Source: Branchipolynoe longqiensis
Lineage: Eukaryota > Annelida > Polychaeta > Phyllodocida > Polynoidae
Direction of reading: 5' to 3'
Assembly (NCBI GenBank): GCA_030323885.1
Contig: CM059186.1
Location: 153,917,064 to 153,981,063 of the forward strand
Length of the DNA stretch: 64,000 bases
Every line of letters begins with the position of its first letter. Position 1 is the first letter of the stretch. Made by a program: the position numbers and the translations under genes. The notes under the pieces are model-generated. The model saw nothing but the letters and a program-made list of their open reading frames with translations, did no database searches and was not told the origin of the DNA. Shown in pieces: positions 1 through 9,034 of this stretch.

Positions 1-17
1 TCAAGGCGTAGTCGCGC

Positions 18-34
18 AAACACACACATACATA

Positions 35-78
<44 letters not shown>
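18..78. repeat. (CA)n microsatellite
   Basis: Nearly pure CA dinucleotides with a few CATA interruptions. No coding signal. Confidence 0.9.
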
Positions 79-80
<2 letters not shown>

Positions 81-442
81 AATGGGATAATTCTGACATT
101 GACATTCAACCAGTTAAAACTTGTATACGCAATGGTAGACAATATATATGTGCAAACTGTTTTTTTGCATTGTGTTGTCCTTCCAGGTAGATGACGGCCA
201 CCTGTTGTCATGGAAACAGTGGTCTGTGTACAGAGTTGTCCCTGGATGACAAGTACTAATGTACATGCATTGTGGAACTCTGGTACCTCATAGTCATACG
301 GCCTGCTTACCAGACACATATTGGTGCAAATAAGGAGAGGTTCGTTAGTAAAACACCCTCTCGGCCACTACAAGGCTTCGGGATTCCTTATTAAAATCAC
401 ACCTGTCACACTGGAGCTAAGCAATATCATATATATATATAT
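79..442. other. Anonymous DNA left of DIRS element 1
   Basis: I see no gene here. The stretch ends in a short (AT)n run at about 427-443, which abuts the left end of the retrotransposon and is probably part of its target. Confidence 0.5.
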
Positions 443-515
443 ATTTTACCTCGGTATATAGCCTCAGGCTAGCCGCAGGCTAGGGAGAGATAAGCACATC
501 CGGGTCCGGCAATTA
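443..515 (+). repeat. Left inverted terminal repeat of DIRS element 1
   Basis: Positions 483-513 read GGGAGAGATAAGCACATCCG and on; the reverse complement recurs at 6086-6116. The outermost 45 bases (443-487), with a twice-repeated CTAGCCGCAGG-like motif, are matched in reverse complement by 5836-5893 in the ICR. Confidence 0.85.
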
Positions 516-592
516 GCATAAGCAGCTCACGGCGGGAGGACGTTCGCTGAGCTGCTCTGGCAGGATTTAACTACTACACACTTTAACCAACT

Positions 593-1177
593 GTAAGTAT
601 TGCAAAATCGCGATAAACTTCTTAAGGATGGTTTATAGCATCCAATTATGAAAGCTTAGAACTTTCTCAGGTCCGATTTGGACATGTTTTGGTGTTATTA
701 AAAACACAAGGTTAGAACACTTATTTACAGAACCGAAACCGATACCGCTTGATAGCGCAACCTGTATACAGACAGGCAGAGATGTTAACCCGAGTTGCAT
801 CTCCTAAGGAAATTCCTCCGAACCCTAAAAGAGGGTTTTGTTGGGGATGATCCTGGGTTTCTTTAATAGACTCCCCAGACCGGTTTTTGAGGCGAGCCTC
901 CGAGTTTCGTGATATTTTCTTCAACTTGCTGGCACAGAATGCCGCGGGTGGGAGAAGTGTACGAAACAGAGAGAGCGGGCGTGCCAATGGCCGCCCCTCC
1001 GTTTGGTTGGTTTCACTACCGATAAAACCTACGGCATACCATTAGCTTAACGCCTGTATACAGAACGGTGTAAACACGTTACTCTATACCATACGAATAA
1101 TACCTCAACCCAGTTATGGGGCTCACTTTGTGACCATGTTGAGACGATACCGGTATTAAGTAACTTTTTTGTTACAG
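593..1177 (+). other. Putative spliceosomal intron in the 5' UTR of DIRS element 1
   Basis: A consensus donor (CT/GTAAGT at 593) lies about 150 bp inside the element. A pyrimidine-rich acceptor (TTTTTTGTTACAG, ending at 1177) lies six bases before the ORF1 ATG at 1184. Element 2 has a donor and acceptor at the equivalent places (6441 and 6967). The intron itself is inferred; no transcript is available. Confidence 0.55.
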
Positions 1178-1183
1178 AAACCG

Positions 1184-2477
1184 ATGGCCACCAAGCGCAA
1201 CAAAGTTCCGCCGGCAGCGGCAGAAGGCCGCGTTCCCTCAGGGTACGATTCGTCGCCGCCACAGACGCGGCCACCGTCCCCACAGCCAGGAGCTGGTCCT
1301 TCGGATAAGGATAGCGGAGACGAGGACCTAGAGGACAAGATCGTCAGGCTTATGGAGAAGTACAAACATACACAACCCGTTACACGGGTTCCCTCTCCTC
1401 CTATCCCAGACGACGACTGGGAAGACTTTTCGGATGATGAAACTGAATCAGCATTTGAGGTTCCGAAACTGAAAGTCAAGAGGCTCAAGAGACCCGTGAG
1501 TAGCTCAGGTGATGAATTCACCAAAGTCAACAAGAAGCGGGTTAAAAAGACCAAGAAGAACAAAAAGAAGAAGAAGAAGGACTCATCATCTGATGATTCA
1601 GATGACTCGTCCTGGACGGAGACTGACTCAGACACCGAAAGAGCAGGTGTCTATGCACGGATAGGGGCAAAAATTAAAAAGAAATGCCCGTTGGCGAAAG
1701 CAAAGAAGTTGCATACCACAACCATGATGAGGGAAACGTTAAAAGGACATTTCCACACATTTAAACCCGCTGAGGTGATCAGTAAGCTGACCGAACAAAT
1801 CTCGGGAATCAAAGGCGTTCCCTAGTCCATCAGCAAAGAAATGGATGCAGGTATCCATCTCTCGGACGAAAGACGGCGTTACGAGAACGTGTTGTGTACC
1901 ATCCATAGAGCAGTGCTCGGAGCTCTGACTTCCATAACTCCGGTAGCAAACAGAATGCAAGCCGAGAATAAATTCTCGTCGCTTGCTCGCACCATGGATA
2001 AAGGCATTGCGCTGCTTACCGCAGCGTCAAACTTTATGACGTTTCGAGAACGTCTATAAGTCGGTGACCACAGATGCTGGCAAAGAAGTTGCCAGGTCTA
2101 AGAAAGTTACGGACAATGATGGTAAAGAATACACACTTTACCTCATACCAAAGCCAGTGCTAGGTAAGCCGCTGGACAAAACCAAAATGTTTGGGGGACA
2201 GCTAGCGCACCTCTTCAAAGCAGTGGAGGTAGACACGAAAAGCGCTAAGAACACTGACAGGGGTAAGAAGTTCGACAACCCCGGCAAATTCCGACGCCCC
2301 CGCTCGGATTTTCGCTTCCGCCGAGGAGGCAGGCCAGGACGCGGAGGTCCATCCTTCGGGTTCAGTCCCAAGGGACGCGGCAGAGGAGAACGAGAGACCA
2401 CGGGGTGGAACGAGAACCGCGGGTACAAAAGGGAGTTTACACTCAGACCCCAGGTCCCACGGCCAGGAGCCAAGTAG
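1184..2477 (+). pseudogene. DIRS ORF1 (gag-like), broken
   Basis: Gag-like protein of the DIRS element, presumed RNA-binding and particle-forming. The chosen start is ATG 1184 (MATKRNK), because element 2 has the same start (MATKQCK, 6978) and the ATG at 1169 lies in the putative intron. The N-terminal third is proline- and acid-rich, followed by a long Lys/Ser/Asp tract at about residues 110-150. A conserved block then follows (GHFHTFKPAEVISKL) that is shared with element 2. The C-terminus is an Arg/Gly-rich tail (FRFRRGGRPGRGG) typical of nucleic-acid-binding gag ends. The frame is broken by an in-frame TAG at 1823-1825 and a frameshift between about 2042 and 2064, so the copy cannot make a full-length product. 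Identity as ORF1 rests on position and on similarity to element 2. Confidence 0.75.
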
Positions 2478-2609
2478 AGTCGACAACACAGACTTCTACC
2501 CTCAACACGGTGTCTGAAGAGACACAAACATATGTAAGCACATTTAAGGCAGGAAATATCCTGAACTGTTTACACAACTGGTGTAATATTACAAATGATA
2601 GCGAAATTT

Positions 2610-4497
2610 AGGAAATTGTAAAAGGGGTTCAAATATCCTTCACAGATATACCAAAACAGAAAAGAGTTCCGTTCCCATATAAATTTAACGCAGAAGAAAA
2701 ACTACAAATTGATTTTCAGGTTTCTCTTTTTGAGACTAAGAGAATTATTGAACGAGTACAAAACACAGAAGGACAGTTTATTTCTAATGTTTTTTTCTAG
2801 GCCGAAACCAAATGGCGAAATTCGCATGATTTTGGACTTAACCAAATTAAATGAGTCGGTTACATACAAACATTTTAAAATGTTCTCATTAGAAACGGCG
2901 AGAGATTTAATTACGCTGGAAGCCTGGCTCGCCAGTGTAGACTTAAGAGATGCGTATTACACAGTCTCCATTTGCAAAGAACACAGAAAATTTCTGAGAT
3001 TTATTTGGAACGGTACCCTCTTCCAATTTACATGCATGCCTAATGGTCTATCTTGCGTACCGCGACTGTTTACCAAATTGTTAAAACCTGTTTTTGCAGT
3101 CATGGGTAGAATAGGACACACAATGTTCCCATACATAGATGATTCATTTATTATGGCAGAATCCTTTGATAAATGCCAAACGGCAGTTACTGATTTGTGT
3201 GCTTTATTAACTTGTTTGTTTGTTTGTTGTTGTTTTACGTCCTAGCAACATCTAAGGTCATATCAGGACGGGTACCGACTTGTGACAGTGCGCACTCATG
3301 GCGACTTTATAGTGCTGTCCCACTGGGAAACCAGGCCGCCGGCACCATGACCTGGTATCCCACACAGTCACATTATCCTGACACTGAGCACACCAGTCCT
3401 TGCCCTATCCTAATAATGCCAAGCACCTGGCTAGGAAGTGACAAGTATCAATTTTAAAGTCATTGGTTTATCACGGTGTATGTGTGCTCAACCCTCGTCT
3501 ACCCTGCACCCGCTCCTACAGACGGACGCTCTAACTCATTCGGGCATCCCGTCTGGTTAAACAGATTTAGGGTTTTACATTCATAAAAAGAAATCTGTTT
3601 TCGTCCCGAATAGGGAATTAAAATGCTTAGGGTTTCTGATTAACACCAAAGCCATGACCGTATCTCTAACGGAACAGAAACTCCAGAAGTTTCATGACAC
3701 AGCCTCCCAGCTGCTTGACATATCCAGGCCAAAGATTAGACAGGTCGCTGTCCTTATCGGGATAATGGTCTCGTATGCACCGGCTGTTCTTTATGGAGCC
3801 GCGCATATCAAGTCTCTAGAAATAGACAAGAATAGAGCATTAGCACGCAAACAAGGTAACTTCGAAAGACCAATGAACATTTCCCGAGACGGCTGTAAAG
3901 ACATTTTTTGGTGGATCGAGAATATTGATAACTCCCCCAATCCCATTCGAATGGGTCAACCCAACACGGTAGTTACTACCGATGCTTCATTACAAGGTTG
4001 GGGAGCTCATCGAAATGATGTAGCAACAGGGGGGTAGATGGTTAGATAACGAAAAATCAGACCATATTAATGTTCTTGAATTAAGAGCGATTTACTTGGG
4101 CCTTTTGAGTCTAATTAAAATACCTAAAAAGTCTGTTCAACTTCTGACAGATAACACTACAGCTATGGCATATGTCAGGAATATGGGAGGTACAAAGTCA
4201 AAAGAATGCAATAACTTGGCACAGAGTATTTGGAACTGGGTGCAACAACATCAAATATGGTTAACCATATCTCATATCCCAGGTTCGCAGAACGTCCTGG
4301 CTGACAAAAAGAGCAGAGTCTTTCATGATCACTTAGAATGGAAATTAAACACAAAAATTTTCAAGAAAATTTGTCAACAATGGGGTTCCCCTATGGTAGA
4401 CTTATTTGCATCAAGAAATAATTTCAAGATTAACAAATATGTGTCATGGCACCCAGAACCATTTGCTTGGCACATAGATGCTTTCTCACTGATTTGA
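2610..4497 (+). pseudogene. DIRS reverse transcriptase/RNase H, broken
   Basis: Reverse transcriptase with RNase H, which would copy the element RNA. RT motifs are visible: RPKPNGEIRMILDLTKLN (fingers), a LASVDLRDAYY palm motif, the FTCMPNGLSCVP block and the catalytic YIDD box at 3132-3143. The RNase H part shows TTDASLQGWG, an ELRAI helix, TDNTTAMAYVRNMGG and HIPGSQNVLAD. After it comes a DIRS/Ty3-like tail with VDLFASR and WHPEPFAWHIDAF. Damage includes a frameshift in a T-run near 2790-2800, a SINE inserted at about 3209-3558 that cuts RT just after the YIDD box, and a frameshift in the G-run at about 4030-4036. The reading ends at a TGA at 4495-4497. The start is uncertain because frames change upstream of 2709. 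Confidence 0.85.
3209..3558 (-). mobile_element. SINE S1 inserted in the DIRS RT domain
   Basis: An S1 SINE in reverse orientation. It starts with the GTTTG-type tail and the motif matching CCTGATATGACCTTAGATGT in reverse, runs through the body, and ends at 3480-3550 with a diverged tRNA-like head. Coding similarity of the host RT stops at about 3208 and resumes at about 3560 in the same frame. Insertion therefore followed DIRS integration. Confidence 0.8.
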
Positions 4498-4599
4498 AAA
4501 AAATGAATTTTATTACATTTTCCCCCCCTTTAATCTCATTACCAGAGTGGCACGAAAGATAAAGATGGATCGGTCCAACGCCATTCTGATTGTCCCCGA

Positions 4600-5709
4600 A
4601 TGGGACACACAACCATGGCTAGCGGGAATAGTCTCGACAGCCAGCGACTGCCTAAGATTCCCAAAATCCCAAGGAAATCTAACTCACCAAGGACCTCTGG
4701 AACATCACGGCAACGTAGCAACAACACCATTGCTTGCATTCCTTTTCTGAATAAATACCTAGAACAATTTGGTTTAGACAAAATTACACAAGAACGGTTG
4801 GTGTCGCATGCGTGGAGAAAAGGAACAGTTAAAATGTATACCACATATTTGAAAAAATGGGGCGTTTACTGTCTTATTCAAAAGGTTAAACCGATGAATC
4901 CAACCATTGCCCAAGTGTGCAGATTTTTCAGGATGTTAGAACAAGATGGCCTCGGTTACGGCGCAATTAATGCGGCCAGGTGTGCTCTATCAATCATTCT
5001 TCCCAGGTTAGGGGGAGAAACAATGGGTAAACATCATGTAATGCACTGGGTACTAAGGGGGATTTATGAACGAAACCCACCTAAACCAAAATACGACCGA
5101 TTTTGGGATGTGTCACTGGTCTTCAAAATGTTTAAGGATTGGCCACATAATAGATTTCTAGATATAAAACAATTAGGGTTTAAGTTAGCACTTTTATTAC
5201 TGTTAGTCACAGGTCATCGAGGCCAAACTATAGTGGCACTTTCACTCGATGGACCGGAAATAGATAGAAGGCAAGCCACCTTCGATTTAACAACATTGTT
5301 AAAATCTAATCGCATAGGCGACCCTTTGTCATCAATTGATGTAACGCAATTCAAGGACAATCCAAAACTGTGTGTAGTTTCTGCGATTAGAACATATATA
5401 TCCAAGACACAAGGAGTTAGAAACTCAATACAATTATTGATAAGCTTTATTAAGCCACACAAGGACATTTCAAGGGACACACTCGCCCGTTGGACAATTA
5501 ATGTACTAAAGCTGGCAGGAGTGAATACGGACAAATATGCGTCACACTCAACGAGAGGAGCCATGGTGTCAAAGGCATGCCTCCTAGGAATTTCGGTCAA
5601 GCGCATACTAGCGCATGCAGGGTGGAAGACCGAACGATCGTTTGCTAGACATTATAACAAGCGTTTGGAGAAGCCCAGTGGTGTCGCACAACGACTGCTA
5701 CAGCATTAA
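4600..5709 (+). CDS. Tyrosine recombinase of DIRS element 1 (intact ORF)
   Basis: Site-specific tyrosine recombinase that would integrate the circular cDNA of the DIRS element. The 369-residue frame is uninterrupted. An N-terminal SAM-like core-binding region lies at about residues 45-160 (KYLEQFGLD ... TYLKKWG). The catalytic domain at about 190-360 carries the expected residues: Arg207 (TGHRGQT), His316 and Arg319 (HSTRG), His339 (LAHAGW), and nucleophile Tyr352 (FARHYNKRL). The first 40 residues are Ser/Pro/Arg-rich and low in complexity, so the true start may lie further in, for example Met80; ATG 4600 is simply the first in frame. It lies downstream of RNase H, as expected for DIRS. It is the only intact ORF of the element, which otherwise looks dead. 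Confidence 0.88.
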   Translation: MGHTTMASGNSLDSQRLPKIPKIPRKSNSPRTSGTSRQRSNNTIACIPFLNKYLEQFGLDKITQERLVSHAWRKGTVKMYTTYLKKWGVYCLIQKVKPMNPTIAQVCRFFRMLEQDGLGYGAINAARCALSIILPRLGGETMGKHHVMHWVLRGIYERNPPKPKYDRFWDVSLVFKMFKDWPHNRFLDIKQLGFKLALLLLLVTGHRGQTIVALSLDGPEIDRRQATFDLTTLLKSNRIGDPLSSIDVTQFKDNPKLCVVSAIRTYISKTQGVRNSIQLLISFIKPHKDISRDTLARWTINVLKLAGVNTDKYASHSTRGAMVSKACLLGISVKRILAHAGWKTERSFARHYNKRLEKPSGVAQRLLQH

Positions 5710-5835
5710 AGGTCAAAAGGTGAGAACATAAGCATAGTCACAAATAGTGATTTTAACAATGTTCCATACCAAACAAATAATCAGAATAACATAACAATAA
5801 CAATGAAATATCAGGATAAAATGATATTACGTAAA
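5710..5835 (+). other. Short spacer between recombinase and ICR
   Basis: A-rich and non-coding. At 5811-5826 it has TCAGGATAAAATGAT, whose reverse complement recurs at about 6062-6076, so the terminal-repeat similarity extends further inward than the clear ICR block. Confidence 0.5.
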
Positions 5836-5982
5836 GTCTCCCTAGCCTGCGGCTAGCCTGCGGCTAGCCTGCGGCTATATACCAAGGTAAAATAGATTAG
5901 TTAGACGAATCTTACCTTGGTATAGATGATGGATAACTATTGTTTTCCCGAGGTATAAGCCTCGGCTAGACGTGGGTGAGGG
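5836..5982 (+). repeat. Internal complementary region (ICR) of DIRS element 1
   Basis: Two abutting halves. Positions 5836-5893 are the reverse complement of the left extremity (443-487), with three instead of two copies of the 11-base GCCTGCGGCTA motif. Positions 5894-5982 are the reverse complement of the right extremity (about 6117-6211), including AGGTATAAGCCTCGGCTAGA. This is the junction template that DIRS-1 replication models use to complete and circularise the cDNA. The deduced circle junction is at 5893/5894. Confidence 0.85.
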
Positions 5983-6085
5983 CCCACCCTCCACACCCTA
6001 CCACGTCTAGTCTGTTGCTTGTACAAAGGAAACATTAGTTTTTAAAGAATTTATTAGAGATCATTTTATCCTGAATTAGTAGGTA

Positions 6086-6211
6086 AAGATTGCTGGTCCC
6101 GGATGTGCTTATCTCTCCCTCACCCACGTCTAGCCGAGGCTTATACCTCGGGGGAAAACAATAGTTATCCATTCATCTATACCAAGAGTAAGATTTGTTC
6201 TAAACTAATCT
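6086..6211 (-). repeat. Right inverted terminal repeat of DIRS element 1
   Basis: In reverse complement, 6086-6116 matches left-end positions 483-513 at nearly every base. The outer part, 6117-6211, is unlike the left end but matches the second half of the ICR. DIRS terminal repeats are known to be unequal at their extremities. Confidence 0.8.
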
Positions 6212-6217
6212 ATCTAT

Positions 6218-6226
6218 ATATTATAT

Positions 6227-6273
<47 letters not shown>

Positions 6274-6292
6274 TATACATATATATACATAT
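6218..6292. repeat. (AT)n tract between DIRS elements 1 and 2
   Basis: AT-dinucleotide tract with some ATAC units. It separates the right end of element 1 from the left end of element 2, so both elements sit in AT repeats. Confidence 0.85.
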
Positions 6293-6440
6293 ATTACCTC
6301 GGTACTACGCATCTGGCTACTAGTAGTCCAGGGAGACGGAAGCACATCTGGGTCCAGCAATTAGCATAATCTGCTGACAACTGGAGGACGTTTGTTGAGT
6401 AGCTCTGGCAGTTTTCTACATTAAATACTAAACCAACCAG

Positions 6441-6967
6441 GTTAGTATTGTGTTTGAATGGATACGTTGGTATAGTTCATGTTAGCATTCGCAGACATCA
6501 AGTTTGTAAAACTTTTCATTGAATATTAACTCAGTTACAGGTTAATTGCGATGTGTCATAACATAGTTAGAACAATGCCGCCAGTGCTCTTTGTAATGCC
6601 TCACATTGCCGAACGGCGAGATGTTTGGCAGGAGCCACTTACATCGTTAGGATGTATTCCTGGGTTTCCTTGAGATTCCCCAAATGTGTTAGGTGTACCT
6701 CCGAGTTCTGTGGAAAAGGCCACAGGTTGGAGAAGTTTATTGGACAGAGTGTGGGAGGCTACCACTACACTGGTCCCTACCCCTCATTTGGTTCCGGTTG
6801 GTTAACCATACCACTTACCTGCCACTGACAAATTAAGCACACGCCTGTATTAAAGACGGTCTAAATACAAATTTAGCACCATTAGACATGTTTGGCTTAA
6901 TCATTGATTGCCGGTGTCATGTTCACCATGAAAGATTCCTAGCCATGTAGTTTTTGGTTTCTTACAG
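6441..6967 (+). other. Putative 5'-UTR intron of DIRS element 2
   Basis: Donor AG/GTTAGT at 6441 and acceptor TTTCTTACAG ending at 6967, ten bases before the ORF1 ATG at 6978. Its size (527 bp) and position match the putative intron of element 1 (585 bp), although the internal sequence has diverged. Confidence 0.5.
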
Positions 6968-6977
6968 ACTCTTGGCT

Positions 6978-7990
6978 ATGGCTACAAAGCAGTGTAAGGT
7001 GGACACACCACGTCAGAAGAGCAAAGATGACGACCCTTAACCGCCGGTGAGGGTACAAAGGTCGCCAGAACGGAGATATTCTGGGGAGGCGGGGGTCTCG
7101 GAGGCAGGCCCCGCTGACCTAGATGATCGAGTCGACCGCTTAGTTTGATGTGAGGTCAGGAGGAGGAATCTCAGGAAGAGGTGGGGCTGCCGGTGCGAAA
7201 ACGAAAGCACAAAAAGAAATTTGAGTCATCGGAAGGGGACAACTTCTCCAGAGAGCGGAGGAAAAAGCAGCTGATGAAGAAATCAAAGAAAACGAAGTCG
7301 AAGAGGAGGAAGAGGAGCAAGTCTTCTTCGTCGGATTGTCTTCTGATTCCACCTACCACTGAATCGGAGTCGGACACCCAGAGGGTGGGGAAATACGCCA
7401 AATTGAGTGGCACGGTGGTGAAGAAGTGCAAGACACTTCGCCGAAAGAAAATCAACACCACTATGATGATTAGGAAAACCATCCAAGGCCACTTTAACAC
7501 TTTCAAGCCAGCGGAAGTCATCACAAAGTTGGTGGAGAAGTACACATGGGTGAAAGGAATCCCGGAGTCCGCCATCAAAGAGATGGACAGGGACGTGAAA
7601 ATGAGCGAGGACCGCAAGCAGTTTGAAGGCTTCCTCCACACGGTCCATAAAGCAGTTCTTGCCGCAAATGGGATGGTGAGCGAGAACGCGTTCTCTTCGC
7701 TGTGCGAAGAAATGGATGGAAGGATTGCGCTGCTTACAGCAGCAAGTAACCTCCTTTCTTACAGGCGTTCCGAGAACGTCTTTAAGGCAGTCATCACATA
7801 AGCGGGAAAGGAGGTAGCCAGGCCAAGAAAGTTGTGGATAATGCCAGCAAAGAGTATACGCAGTTCCTAGCCCCCCAAGCCTGGGAAAGGCAAGCCGCTG
7901 GACAAAACAAAGATGTTTGGCGGGCAACTACAGTACCTGTTTAAACAGGTGGAAACCGTGACCAAGTGAGGGAAACACATGGAAACGGAG
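6978..7990 (+). pseudogene. DIRS ORF1 (gag-like) of element 2, degenerate
   Basis: ORF1 relic. It starts like element 1 (MATKQC) but meets a TAA at about 7037. A longer open stretch, 7181-7801, holds a Lys/Arg/Ser-rich region and then the conserved block IQGHFNTFKPAEVITKL, with AFSSLCEEMDGRIALLTAASN matching element 1 closely. After the stop at 7799, similarity continues in other frames to about 7970 (KPLDKTKMFGGQL). Several lesions; no pol genes follow. Confidence 0.72.
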
Positions 7991-8209
7991 AAGTCTGGGG
8001 ACACAAACTCTGCCCACTTTAAAAAAAAGTCCAGGCCGGATTTTTGTAGCCGCCGTGCCGGACAATGGGAAGATAATTTTTTATCCTATTAAGTAAGAAA
8101 AAGAAACCTTCTCCCTGACCAACGACTATCCGAGGCTCGTACCTCAGGAAAACAAGTTATCCATCATCTGTACCCAGGTAAGATTTGTATAAATATACTA
8201 TATATATAT

Positions 8210-8326
8210 TATAGAGGCGTAGTACCGAGGTAAAACAGTACAGTAATATATATATATATATATAATATATATAATATATATATATATATATATTACTGTT
8301 TTTACCTCGGTACTACGCCTCTATGA
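8210..8326. repeat. Foldback of DIRS-type left ends
   Basis: Positions 8212-8237 (GAGGCGTAGTACCGAGGTAA) and 8294-8325 (TTACCTCGGTACTACGCCTC) are inverted copies of the left terminus of element 2, separated by (AT)n. Two left ends head to head suggest an aberrant replication or insertion product. Confidence 0.7.
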
Positions 8327-8331
8327 TATAT

Positions 8332-8336
8332 ATATA

Positions 8337-8386
<50 letters not shown>
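8332..8386. repeat. (AT)n microsatellite
   Basis: Nearly pure AT dinucleotides after the foldback. Confidence 0.85.
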
Positions 8387-8390
<4 letters not shown>

Positions 8391-8947
8391 AGACGTATGT
8401 GTACAAAAAGGGTTTTTAACAAGTTTGGTGTTTTTTGTTGGGTATGCGGGTAATGCAGTACCTATCTGCTAAAATACCTCAGGGTGTTTGACGCCCCTGC
8501 CTTGCAAAGTTATAAACCACTGCCTTGTGGTATAGGTTCTTGATAGAATCAACGGCTAAGGGAGCAAACCCTAACAGAAAACCATGCTTCCGTGGCAGCA
8601 TTAAGGGCGGTGATGAAGGGAACTCCCAACATCTCCTGGCCAGCTACTGCAGGGACAAATAGTTTGCGCCTGTCTTGACGTGTTCTTGCCGGTGTGAAAC
8701 CTCTATTTGCTCCCCGAGAGAGTGCTGCTAGTAACTTGCAAAAGCCAGCAGCACTTCAACACTTTGCAAGCAGCTTTTATGAAATGCACAACCGCACAGA
8801 ACAGCGGCGGTTAAGAAATAAAAGCAGTCTTTGTCGCATTGCGACCGACAGCATGATGATGATGATGTGTTTTAAAATCAATCATTTACATTGAAAGGAT
8901 AGCACTTGAAAGCTACAAAGGGGGCCAGTTTAGCAGCACTGGGAGAT
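8387..8947. other. Anonymous non-coding DNA
   Basis: No gene or recognisable repeat. The short open frames here show no domain-like composition. Confidence 0.4.
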
Positions 8948-8950
8948 TGG

Positions 8951-9034
8951 TTGGTTGTTGGGAACTTTACGTCCTGGCAACATCTATGGCCATATCAGGA
9001 CGGGTACCGACTTGTGACAGCGAGTGCACACTAT
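8951..9034 (-). mobile_element. SINE S1, 3' fragment
   Basis: Contains the reverse of the S1 tail: ACGTCCTGGCAACATCTATG, then GGACGGGTACCGACTTGTGACAG. Head and body are missing. Confidence 0.75.

Larger units (their letters stand above)
443..6211 (+). mobile_element. DIRS-type tyrosine-recombinase retrotransposon, element 1
   Basis: A roughly 5.8-kb element with the full DIRS layout: left terminal repeat (443 to about 515), gag-like ORF1 (1184-2477), RT/RNase H (about 2610-4497), tyrosine recombinase (4600-5709), internal complementary region (5836-5982) and inverted right terminal repeat (about 6086-6211). The ends were set by the ICR, whose two halves are reverse complements of the left and right extremities joined end to end. 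DIRS elements insert by recombinase rather than integrase, so no target-site duplication is expected, and both flanks are (AT)-rich. I see no methyltransferase domain. The copy is dead or defective as a whole: ORF1 has a stop and a frameshift, RT/RNase H has at least two frameshifts and a SINE insertion, yet the recombinase frame is open. Inverted rather than split direct repeats argue against Ngaro or PAT types. Confidence 0.88.
6293..8190 (+). mobile_element. DIRS-type element 2, ORF1-only deletion derivative
   Basis: The left end (TACCTCGGTACTACGCATCT and on) matches the left-end plan of element 1: terminal motif, GGGAGA-GAAGCACATCTGGG block, GGACGTTTG-TTGAG-AGCTCTGGCAG block, then a donor site. 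ORF1 similarity follows, then breaks off at about 8050. After only about 90 bp comes a right-end outer repeat at about 8139-8182 (GTTATCCATCATCTGTACCC), equivalent to 6133-6196 of element 1. RT/RNase H and recombinase are absent. The right boundary is approximate. Confidence 0.75.

Noticed and set aside
1156..1635. 159-residue Ser/Phe-rich frame on the - strand
   Set aside because: Antisense shadow of the DIRS ORF1.
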